Assembly: GCA_003506895.1 (NCBI GenBank)
Contig: DNXO01000094.1
Span: 29,071-69,032 of the forward strand
Direction: 5' to 3'
Source of the DNA: Acetobacteraceae bacterium
Lineage (GTDB): Bacteria; Pseudomonadota; Alphaproteobacteria; Acetobacterales; Acetobacteraceae
DNA length: 39,962 bases
Shown here piece by piece: positions 17,639 through 24,558 of the stretch (the first letter of the stretch is position 1; every line of letters begins with the position of its first letter). The notes under the pieces were generated by a model. The model had not been told where the DNA came from. It saw only the letters and a list, made by a program, of their open reading frames with translations, and ran no database searches. A program made the translations under genes and the position numbers.

Positions 17639-19009
17639 TCAGTTCGCGGACGCGCTCTTTTGCGCTGCCATCGCCTGCACCAGCACCAGCCCCTGCTGCA
17701 ACTGGAAGTCCGTCTCATCCGGTTTCGCCGGGTCAAACTTGGGGAAGCCCTCGGGTGGCTTATCTGGGATTTGTTTGACGATCGCCGGCAGATCGGTGCG
17801 CGGCGGCAGCGCCTGCGGGCCGGTGCCGCCCTGGTTGGAGAGGGCCTTGTTGTAGTCAGCCTCATGCTCGCCGCCGAAGCTCGGGCGGTCTTCACGGTTT
17901 TCATGCACCGGCACGTCGGGGGTGATCCCGAGGCCCTGAATCGAGCGGCCGGATGGGGTGTAGTAGCGCGCGGTCGTCAGCCGCATGGCCCCGTTGCCGG
18001 GAAGCGGGATGACGGTCTGCACCGACCCCTTGCCGAAGCTGCGCGTGCCCAGAACGATCGCTCGGCGATGGTCCTGCAGCGCGCCGGACACGATTTCGGA
18101 CGCCGATGCGGAGCCGCCGTTGATCAGCACCACCATCGGCGCGCCATGCAGGATGTCGTCACCCTTGGCATCCCAGCGCTGGCTGTCTTCGGGATGGCGT
18201 GCGCGGGTGGAGACGATCTCCCCCTGGTCGATGAAGTCGGAGGACACCGCGACCGCCTGATCCAGCAGTCCGCCCGGGTCATTGCGCAGGTCGAGGATCA
18301 GGCCGCGCAGTTTGCCGCCGTTCTGCGCTCGCATGCTTTTGACCGCGGCCTTGACGCCGGCATCCGCCTGTTCCGTGAACTGCGACAGGCGGAGGTAGCC
18401 GATATCGTTCGGCTCGATACGGGACTTCACCACCTGGATTTTGATGGTTTCGCGGATCAGCGGCACTTCCAACGGCTTGTCCACGTTCGCGCGCTTGACC
18501 GTCAGCACGATTTTGGAGTTCGGCGGACCGCGCATCTTGTCCACGGCATCGTTCAGCGACAGGCCGATCAGGGTCTTGCCGTCCAGCGCGGTGATGATGT
18601 CGCCGGGCTTGATTCCGGCTTTCGCGGCGGGCGTATCGTCGATCGGGGAGACGACCTTGATCAGGCCTTTATCCTCACTGACCTCGATTCCCAGGCCGCC
18701 GAATTCGCCCTTGGTTTGGATCTGCATGTCCTTGAACGCCTTGGCGTTCATGTAGGAGCTGTGCGGATCGAGGCCGGTGAGCGCGCCGTTGATGGCGTTT
18801 TCGATCAGTTCCTTGTCGTCAACCGCATCGACATACTCGGCCCGGACGCGCTGCATGACGTCGCCGAACACGTTCAGCATCCGGTACATGTCGGTATGGG
18901 TGCTGTCCTGGGCCAGCGCGGTGCCGAGAACAGGGCCAAGAGTCGCACCCGCCACGAAGGCGGTGCCAATGAGAAGACCGTAGCGCCAATGCCGAGCGCG
19001 GAGATTCAT
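17639..19009 (-). CDS. ctpA: Carboxy-terminal processing protease (S41, CtpA type)
   Basis: This is a periplasmic S41 serine protease that trims or degrades envelope proteins from their C-termini. I set the start at 19009 (MNLRARHWRYGLLIGTAFVA), giving 456 residues; the open frame continues 20 codons upstream without homology. The order is a signal peptide or anchor with cleavage near ALAQD, a cap helix (RVRAEYVDAVDDKELIENAI), a PDZ domain at about 95-185 (GLGIEVSEDKGLIKVVSPID, AGIKPGDIITALDGK), then the protease core with LDLRNDPGGLLDQAV, Ser302 in GGSASASEI and Lys327 in GTRSFGKGSVQ, the catalytic dyad. It heads the operon with the deacetylase and rppH genes and is divergent from the SDR gene. 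Confidence 0.95.
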   Translation of the reverse strand: MNLRARHWRYGLLIGTAFVAGATLGPVLGTALAQDSTHTDMYRMLNVFGDVMQRVRAEYVDAVDDKELIENAINGALTGLDPHSSYMNAKAFKDMQIQTKGEFGGLGIEVSEDKGLIKVVSPIDDTPAAKAGIKPGDIITALDGKTLIGLSLNDAVDKMRGPPNSKIVLTVKRANVDKPLEVPLIRETIKIQVVKSRIEPNDIGYLRLSQFTEQADAGVKAAVKSMRAQNGGKLRGLILDLRNDPGGLLDQAVAVSSDFIDQGEIVSTRARHPEDSQRWDAKGDDILHGAPMVVLINGGSASASEIVSGALQDHRRAIVLGTRSFGKGSVQTVIPLPGNGAMRLTTARYYTPSGRSIQGLGITPDVPVHENREDRPSFGGEHEADYNKALSNQGGTGPQALPPRTDLPAIVKQIPDKPPEGFPKFDPAKPDETDFQLQQGLVLVQAMAAQKSASAN

Positions 19010-19238
19010 ACTTACGTTCCCTTCGACGCCGCGGATCGACCCGGGGCGCATGACCAGTCCCGACAACAACGCACCCGACTACAACACATGGGCCGGGATA
19101 ATGCGAGCAAACTACATAGTCCTGTTTGTCGCCTATGGAAGTGGCGATAGTCCAGTGTGGAATCGTTAACCCAAGTCCACGGGTTCACAAGCCGGGCCGA
19201 CCCGCTTAGGTTCGCCGCCATTCGCATCCAGGAGGAAA

Positions 19239-20156
19239 ATGATGCCAGGAATGATGGACGGTAAAGTCGCGGTCGTGACCGGTGCCGGCGGCGGGATCGG
19301 GCGAGAGATCGCGCTGATGATGGCTGCCGCGGGTGCCAAGGTGATCGTCGCCGATATCGGCGCATCCCTGACCGGTGAAGGCGGTTCGGCCAGCCCGGCG
19401 CAGCAGACCAAACAGTTGATCGAGCAGAAGGGCGGCGCCGCCGAGATCTGCCTGGAGTCCGTTGCCTCCTGGGGGTCGGCACAGAAGATCATTCAGGCCG
19501 CCATGGACCATTATGGCCGGATCGACGCCGTGGTGAACAACGCCGGCATCCTGCGCGACGTGATCTTTCACAAGATGACCGAGGACGACTGGTTGTCGGT
19601 GATTTCCGTCCACCTGAACGGGTCGTTCTTCGTCTCCCGCGCGGCGGCGGAGCATTATCGCAAGCAAGAGAGCGGCACGTTCGTGCACATGAGCAGCACG
19701 TCCGGCCTGATCGGGAATTTCGGCCAGGCGAACTATGCGGCGGCGAAGCTGGGCATCACGGCGCTGTCGAAGTCGATCGCGCTGGACATGCAGCGTTATA
19801 ATGTTCGTTCGAACTGCATCGCGCCGTTCGCGTGGAGCCGGATGACCTCCTCGATCCCCGCGTCCACGCCGGAGCAGCAGGCCCGGGTGGCGAAGATCCA
19901 GCAGATGACGCCGGACAAGAACGCGCCGATGGCGGTTTATCTGTCGTCGGATGCGGCCAAGGGCGTGACGGGCCAGGTTTTCGGATGCCGGATGAATGAG
20001 ATGATTCTGTTCAGCTCGCCGCGTCCGACGCGGATTATCCATCGCGCCGAGGGCTGGACGCCGGAAACCATCGCCGAACATTGCATCCCGGCGATGAAGG
20101 CGGCGTTCATGCCGCTGGATCGCTCTGGCGAAGTGTTCGGGTGGGACCCGGTCTAG
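19239..20156 (+). CDS. Short-chain dehydrogenase/reductase
   Basis: This is a classical SDR of 305 residues with the cofactor motif TGAGGGIG (14-21), NNAG (100-103), and the catalytic Ser near 152/153, Tyr166 and Lys170 (NYAAAKLG). The C-terminal extension of about 50 residues (MILFSSPRPTRIIHRAEGWT, then ETIAEHCIPAM) resembles that of the 17-beta-HSD4-like/3-hydroxyacyl-CoA dehydrogenase SDRs, so a hydroxyacyl-CoA or similar substrate is possible. A perfect AGGAGG ribosome site at 19230-19235 is 6 bp from ATG 19242 and 3 bp from ATG 19239, so the second Met may be the real start. A strong hairpin follows the stop codon by about 50 bp. Confidence 0.9.
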   Translation: MMPGMMDGKVAVVTGAGGGIGREIALMMAAAGAKVIVADIGASLTGEGGSASPAQQTKQLIEQKGGAAEICLESVASWGSAQKIIQAAMDHYGRIDAVVNNAGILRDVIFHKMTEDDWLSVISVHLNGSFFVSRAAAEHYRKQESGTFVHMSSTSGLIGNFGQANYAAAKLGITALSKSIALDMQRYNVRSNCIAPFAWSRMTSSIPASTPEQQARVAKIQQMTPDKNAPMAVYLSSDAAKGVTGQVFGCRMNEMILFSSPRPTRIIHRAEGWTPETIAEHCIPAMKAAFMPLDRSGEVFGWDPV

Positions 20157-20205
20157 GTCGGGGAACGGGTGGCGGGTCGACCGCCCATTCCTTTGAGGAC
20201 GACCG

Positions 20206-20232
20206 CCCCGGACGGAGTCCGGGGTTGGTTTG
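20206..20232 (+). terminator. Rho-independent-type terminator after the SDR gene
   Basis: Perfect 8-bp arms CCCCGGAC and GTCCGGGG enclose a GGA loop and are followed by TTGGTTTG, a moderately T-rich tail. It lies 50 bp past the SDR stop codon on the same strand. The very stable stem makes termination likely despite the interrupted T-tract. Confidence 0.6.
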
Positions 20233-20347
20233 ATCGGCTTTTGCCCCGGGGTGCTGGGGAGGCTGGGCGGTTGACTGGCGGGCTTTCCTGAAACTCAGTT
20301 CCTGGGAACCGGGAGCGGGACCCAAAACCTATCCGAAATTAGGCTAA

Positions 20348-20581
20348 TCTGGATCAGGTCATTCACTGTCCCCGGACACCACCAGCCTTGCCCCAATAGA
20401 TGGGGTACCATCTATTGATAAGCCAGCTAATGGGGCTTTCATCGATCGGGTTGAGGCGGCGTCGCGGGAGGTGCGGAACGCCACGCTGGTCGGGCTGTCG
20501 GCTGAGGATATCGAGAGCGCCACCCGGGTATTGGATCTGGTTTGCCGCAATCTCGCGAAAGAGCAGGACCGGGACGAATGA
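20348..20581 (+). pseudogene. 3' remnant of a MarR-family regulator gene
   Basis: A frame without a usable ATG/GTG/TTG start, entered from a stop codon at 20345, runs to TGA 20579-20581 and encodes GAFIDRVEAASREVRNATLV followed by GLSAEDIESATRVLDLVCRN. That is the usual C-terminal dimerisation helix of MarR repressors that precede EmrB-type pumps. The winged-helix part is missing; upstream sequence in any frame does not resemble it. The stop overlaps the transporter ATG (ATGA), the expected coupling for a marR-pump operon, which supports a remnant rather than chance. A perfect inverted repeat (20394-20417) lies within the residual frame near the breakpoint. The pump has probably lost its own repressor. 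Confidence 0.65.
20394..20417. repeat. 10-bp inverted repeat in the marR remnant
   Basis: Perfect arms CAATAGATGG and CCATCTATTG are separated by GGTA. The element is AT-richer than its surroundings and sits where the MarR-like frame loses homology. A second, smaller pair AAGCC/GGCTT (20420-20424 and 20434-20438) follows directly. It may be the scar of the event that removed the 5' part of marR, or an operator. Confidence 0.6.
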
Positions 20582-22308
20582 CCTCGTCCGGCGCGGAAAC
20601 GAAAACGCCGGACACGCCAGCGCGCGAAGCGATGAACCCGACGACACGGCTGATGGTCACGGTCTGCACCATCATGGCCACGCTGATGCAGTCGGTGGAC
20701 AGCACCATCGCCAACGTCGCGCTGCCGTATATGCAGGGGACGATGTCGGTGAGCCAGGAGGAGATCAACTGGGTTCTGACCAGCTACATCGTGGCGGCGG
20801 CGATCATGACGGCGCCGACCGGCTTCCTCGCCGCCCGGTTCGGACGCACCCGGCTGTTCGTAACCGCGGTGGTTGGATTCACCGTAGCCTCGGTGCTGTG
20901 CGGGTTGGCGCGGTCGATGGATGAGATCGTGATCTTCCGCGTGCTGCAAGGCATGTGCGGGGCCGCGCTGGTGCCGCTGTCGCAGTCGGTGATGTTCGAC
21001 ATCCATCCGGTGGAACAGCGCGGACGGGCGATGGCGTTGTGGACCATGGGGGTAATGATCGGCCCGATTTTCGGCCCTATCCTGGGTGACTGGCTGACCG
21101 AGTATTACAGTTGGCGCTGGGTATTCTACATCAACGTCCCGTTCGGTATCGTGACGGCGTTCGGGCTGCTGACCTTCCTGAAAGAGACTTCGTTTGGGAA
21201 CGCAGTCAGGCTGGATTGGATCGGCTGTGGCGCGCTGAGTCTGGCGATCGGCGCGTTCCAAACGATGCTGGATCGGGGCGAAACGCTGGACTGGTTCGGA
21301 TCGACTGAAATCATTCTGGAGGCGTGTCTGGCCGGGGTCGGATTCTACGTCTTTCTTGTTCAGCTTTCGCTGGCGCCGAAGCCGTTTCTGCCGCCGAAGT
21401 TGTTTTCTGACCGCAATTTTGTTGTTGGGATCACCCTGTATTTCACCATGGGGTTGATCATGTATGCGACGCTGGCGCTGCAGGCGCCCTATTTACAGAC
21501 ATTGATGGACTATCCGGTGGTGACGGCAGGCATCGTCCTGGCGTCCCGCGGGGCCGGGTTGATGCTCGCTGCCTTGGTATGCGGGCGGCTGATCGGGAAG
21601 ATCAGCGCGCGGCTGCTGGTCGGTATCGGCTTCACCACCGGGGCCTATGCGCTGCATGAGATGACGTCGTGGACGCCTGAGGTTTCGGAATGGACGATGA
21701 TCGGTGTTGGGTTTCTCCAGGGTCTGAGCATCGGTTTTCTGACCATACCGATCAACATCATCACCTTCGCGACCCTGCCCCCGGCGATGCGGATCGAGGC
21801 GGCTGGGGTGTATAGTTTGATGCGAAACCTCGGCAGCGCGATTGGTATTTCCGTTACGGGTGCGCTGCTGGCGATAAACACCCAGATCAATCACGCTTTG
21901 ATCGCGAGCGAGGTGGATCCGTTCAATCGTGCGCTGCAAGTTGGTGCGGTCATGCGGTACTGGAACCCGGGTTCCGCGCATGGGCCCGCGCTGCTGAACC
22001 AGCAGGTTATACCAGCCGCCCGAAGCTTCGACTCTTTTGTCAGTCGGCGGGCGGCTGGTATCCTATTGATTTGGCGCGCGGCCGCCCCACCAACCCCGCG
22101 CGCATACCAGTCGGCCCATGGGGCCGCTGGTATTACGCGGCAGGCGGAAATCATTGCTTATGTGGACGACTTCAAGTTGATGCTTGTGCTGGCGATCATA
22201 GTGGTACCGCTGTTGCTGCTGGTGCGGCCGCCGCCGCCTGTTGGGAAGCCGGGGTGGGTCGCGACCCACCGATTGATGCTTGGCTGGTGCGTGGCAAGCG
22301 GGCGATGA
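20578..22308 (+). CDS. DHA2-family (EmrB/QacA) multidrug MFS transporter, with in-frame insertion
   Basis: This is a proton-driven drug:H+ antiporter of the 14-helix DHA2 family in the inner membrane. Start ATG 20578 (MTSSGAETKTPDTPAREAMN) overlaps the MarR-remnant stop. Family motifs are DSTIANVALPYMQG in helix 1, RFGRTRLF for motif A, and GPIFGPILGDWLTEYYSWRW for motif C with the following loop. The 576-residue product is longer than its relatives because 42 codons (residues 478-519) come from a palindromic insertion before the last helix (DFKLMLVLAIIVVPLLLLVR). The C-terminal tail PVGKPGWVATHRLMLGWCVA is also unusual and overlaps the convergent kinase gene by 113 bp. The EmrA-type membrane-fusion partner is not adjacent. 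Confidence 0.9.
   Translation: MTSSGAETKTPDTPAREAMNPTTRLMVTVCTIMATLMQSVDSTIANVALPYMQGTMSVSQEEINWVLTSYIVAAAIMTAPTGFLAARFGRTRLFVTAVVGFTVASVLCGLARSMDEIVIFRVLQGMCGAALVPLSQSVMFDIHPVEQRGRAMALWTMGVMIGPIFGPILGDWLTEYYSWRWVFYINVPFGIVTAFGLLTFLKETSFGNAVRLDWIGCGALSLAIGAFQTMLDRGETLDWFGSTEIILEACLAGVGFYVFLVQLSLAPKPFLPPKLFSDRNFVVGITLYFTMGLIMYATLALQAPYLQTLMDYPVVTAGIVLASRGAGLMLAALVCGRLIGKISARLLVGIGFTTGAYALHEMTSWTPEVSEWTMIGVGFLQGLSIGFLTIPINIITFATLPPAMRIEAAGVYSLMRNLGSAIGISVTGALLAINTQINHALIASEVDPFNRALQVGAVMRYWNPGSAHGPALLNQQVIPAARSFDSFVSRRAAGILLIWRAAAPPTPRAYQSAHGAAGITRQAEIIAYVDDFKLMLVLAIIVVPLLLLVRPPPPVGKPGWVATHRLMLGWCVASGR
22010..22132. mobile_element. 123-bp palindromic (MITE/REP-like) element inside the transporter gene, with TTA duplication
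   Basis: The element begins TACCAGCCGCCC and ends GGGCCGCTGGTA; these termini are inverted repeats matching at 11 of 12 positions. It is flanked by TTA on both sides (22007-22009 and 22133-22135), as expected for a 3-bp target duplication. Removing element plus one TTA restores ...LLNQQV-TRQAEIIAYVDDFK..., the normal DHA2 sequence. Internally there are two palindromes: ATACCAGCCGCCCG (22009-22022) pairs with its complement at 22048-22061, and ATACCAG-T-CGGCCC (22104-22117) pairs with 22121-22133. Net gain is 126 bp, so the frame is kept and the element is read as 42 codons. No transposase is encoded. Confidence 0.8.
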
Positions 22309-23404
22309 ATGTCGTGCCTTCAGCATCGGATGACCGCACCTCGATCGTTCCCCCGTGCGCGGATATTATTTCCTTTGCGATATACAGGCCCAGGCCGAGA
22401 CTGGTCGAATTGTCATCGGCGTCCCTTTGGTCCGACGCGCCTTGAAAAAGGCAGTCGAACAGCCTGGGTATCATCTTCGGCGGTATGGCCGTGCCCTCGT
22501 TATGGACTGAAATCTCCACCCCGTCCGCGTTCTTTCCGGCCGTTACGACGACGGGCGATTTGACGTCCCCGTGCTGGATCGCGTTTCCGAGCAAATTCGA
22601 TAATACCTGGCTCATTCTGGGTTCATCCCATTCGCCGGTGAGCTCGTCGTCGCAGTTCAGTTGGAACGTGCGTTTCGGGTAGATCGCCTTCATTTCCCCG
22701 GTAACACTCGTGCATATGCGGCGCATGGACGTAGGGGTTGGTTTGATGGATATGCCCGCACCCAGGCGGACGCGTGTCAGCTCGATCAAATCGGTGATCA
22801 TGTGGGACATTCGTCCTGCGCAGACAAGAATTTGTGAGGCAAACTGGTTTTGGCGATCAGGGGTTTTGGACCGTAGCTGCAGTTCGGCGAATCCTGAAAT
22901 CGCGCCAAGCGGGTTTCTGAGATCATGACCCAGGATTCCAAGAAAAATCTCACGCGAACGGTCGATCTCCTGGGTGTATCTTACCGCTGCTTCGATCAGG
23001 GACTGGTCGATCGCTTCGTTAAATCTTGTCAGATCGTCCAGCGACACCTCGTCGATAGCCGTAAGGTCACAGTGCCACAACCGAATGACCGTGGCGCGCA
23101 GAGCCCTGAATTCCGAGATGACCTGTCGCGATGATAACCCCATCTTGACGCGGGCCAGGGCGTGCCGTTCCGCCGCATCTTCGATATGAGGATGGCGTCT
23201 GGGCTGGCCCTCCGATTTGTCTTGCTGCTGCGCAGCACTTTGGGCGCGGTCCATATCGATGGTGATTTCGTTGAGCATCTCGACGATGCCATCCCGGAGA
23301 ACCGAGGCGCTAAATTCTTCTTCCGGCAACAGGGAGGCGGCGAACAGTGCCCACTCGGCGGAGATTTTATCGATGTTCGACCTGATGAACGCTGCCAGTC
23401 TCAT
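22196..23404 (-). CDS. Soluble sensor histidine kinase with RsbRD-like N-terminal domain
   Basis: The 402-residue kinase has no membrane segments. Residues 1-140 are helical with the RsbRD_N-like pattern (FIRSNIDKISAEWALFAASL, ISEFRALRATVIRLW). The DHp helix follows with phospho-acceptor His160 in ILGHDLRNPLG, then the HATPase domain with the N box (SQVLSNLLGNAIQHG), G1-like DGVEISVHNEG and G2 (SLGLGLYIAKEIISAHGG). After the ATPase domain is a low-complexity Ala/Pro tail of about 30 residues that overlaps the convergent transporter gene. I chose ATG 23404 (MRLAAFIRSN) by homology; the ATG at 23437 would add 11 residues. No response regulator lies nearby, so its partner is unknown. Confidence 0.88.
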   Translation of the reverse strand: MRLAAFIRSNIDKISAEWALFAASLLPEEEFSASVLRDGIVEMLNEITIDMDRAQSAAQQQDKSEGQPRRHPHIEDAAERHALARVKMGLSSRQVISEFRALRATVIRLWHCDLTAIDEVSLDDLTRFNEAIDQSLIEAAVRYTQEIDRSREIFLGILGHDLRNPLGAISGFAELQLRSKTPDRQNQFASQILVCAGRMSHMITDLIELTRVRLGAGISIKPTPTSMRRICTSVTGEMKAIYPKRTFQLNCDDELTGEWDEPRMSQVLSNLLGNAIQHGDVKSPVVVTAGKNADGVEISVHNEGTAIPPKMIPRLFDCLFQGASDQRDADDNSTSLGLGLYIAKEIISAHGGTIEVRSSDAEGTTFIARLPRTSQASIGGSRPTPASQQAAAAAPAATAVPL

Positions 23405-23711
23405 GTTTCCGGTACAACCTAAATGGGGGGTAGGCATCGCGCTTATGCTCGGCGTTTGAGTATTGGACCGCCAGTCATCTGTAGCACCATGGCGGTCAGT
23501 TTTTCTAATCTTACGTTGTGCGTGCTACATTTTAGACAGAACGGCTGATGTGGTGATAAGTAATAAATACGGCTTAGATATGAATATTATCCCTGTGATT
23601 TGACCCAAGGGGCGGTATGTGGATCAGATCGCCACGTCGTTATCGCTGCTCGCGATGACAAGGACGGTATTATCCCATCGAAGGCGGTCGATGGAGGGCA
23701 TTCCCCTCGCG
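23405..23711. other. 307-bp AT-richer gap upstream of the histidine kinase gene
   Basis: No coding frame is supported. The region is visibly richer in A and T than its neighbours (for example around 23560-23595) and contains two interleaved 8-bp inverted repeats (23466-23529). It should hold the kinase promoter and the end of the TIM-barrel transcript coming from the other side does not enter it, since that gene ends at 23712 reading leftward. Confidence 0.5.
23466..23529. repeat. Two interleaved 8-bp inverted repeats (pseudoknot-like)
   Basis: GACCGCCA (23466-23473) pairs with TGGCGGTC (23490-23497), which is followed by AGTTTTTCT on the plus strand. Inside its loop, TGTAGCAC (23480-23487) is complementary to GTGCTACA (23522-23529). 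The two stems interlock as in an H-type pseudoknot. It could be a structured 5' leader of the kinase mRNA (minus strand), a plus-strand terminator stopping antisense transcription, or overlapping operators. Confidence 0.45.
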
Positions 23712-24554
23712 CTATCCTTCCGCGGCAACTCGATCCCACAGGCCCCGGATCATGCCCTTCATGACCAACGCCTCCTCCCAGCGTTCCGTTAGTTCATACC
23801 CGTCGGCGCCGGTTATCGCGTAAGACGGGGGGCCCAGTTCGCACAGGAAGGTCAGGACCGCGTCTGGTTCGGCCCGTTTGCGCCATGAGCGGATGGCGTA
23901 TTCCCACCAGCCCATGAACAGCGACACCCAGCCCTGGTGCTGGGGAAAACCGAGCTGAATTTGCACCTGCTCGCGGCTGGCGACGCGGCCGTGCAGGGCC
24001 CAGGCGTTGTCTAGAACGCGATGGATCTGGGCGTGGTTTTCGTCGCTGACCGGCCAGGCGAATTCTCGGCCCACCAGATAGTGCGACAGATCGGCGGTCA
24101 GCCGCAGATCGGGGAAGCATTCCAGAATACGCAGCATGAAATGCAGGTCGGTGGTCATCCTGTCGCGGTGAGTCTCGATATTCAGCGCGACGCCGGCTTG
24201 GTTGGCCAGCCGGCGCCAGCCCTCCAGCAGGGGGATGCAGTCTTCCAGGCGCGTGGGTCGGACGTCGGGTTGCAAGTTGACGTGGTCGGCACCCAGTTCC
24301 GCGACCAGATCCAGCACCGGCCGCAGGTCCTCGACACTGCGCGGGTAACACTGCGCCTGCCAGATCATCCCGTTATCGCGCAGGAACCGCGTCACCGTCC
24401 GGGCGAACGCCGGATCGACGAAGCGGACGCCTGCCCCGTCGAATCCGGCGTCGCGGATCATCTCCAGTTGAGTGTGCAACGGCCACTCCGCGCCATCCGG
24501 CCGCCGGCGTTCCATCGCCCAGAGCGACTGGAGGATGCGGAGTTGCTGTGCCAT
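23712..24554 (-). CDS. Sugar phosphate isomerase/epimerase family TIM-barrel protein
   Basis: The 280-residue xylose-isomerase-like TIM barrel starts MAQQLRILQSLWAMERRRPD at ATG 24554, just after the permease stop; the longer open frame overlaps that gene. Typical barrel features are EMIRDAGFDGAGVRFVDPAF, ADHVNLQPDVRP, the metal-site strand ALNIETHRDRMTTD (Glu and His) and LRLTADLSHYLVG (Asp and His). Members isomerise or epimerise sugars and related polyols, or act as dehydratases. It is the last gene of the operon PhyH dioxygenase - MHS permease - TIM barrel under the LacI regulator, so it probably works on the imported or oxidised compound. The substrate is not evident. Confidence 0.85.
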   Translation of the reverse strand: MAQQLRILQSLWAMERRRPDGAEWPLHTQLEMIRDAGFDGAGVRFVDPAFARTVTRFLRDNGMIWQAQCYPRSVEDLRPVLDLVAELGADHVNLQPDVRPTRLEDCIPLLEGWRRLANQAGVALNIETHRDRMTTDLHFMLRILECFPDLRLTADLSHYLVGREFAWPVSDENHAQIHRVLDNAWALHGRVASREQVQIQLGFPQHQGWVSLFMGWWEYAIRSWRKRAEPDAVLTFLCELGPPSYAITGADGYELTERWEEALVMKGMIRGLWDRVAAEG

Positions 24555-24558
24555 CGGT

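Noticed and set aside
19116..19153. Direct repeat ATAGTCC (twice, 31 bp apart) and small inverted repeat TCGCC/GGCGA in the ctpA-SDR gap
   Set aside because: Too short to distinguish from chance; no matching regulator is adjacent.
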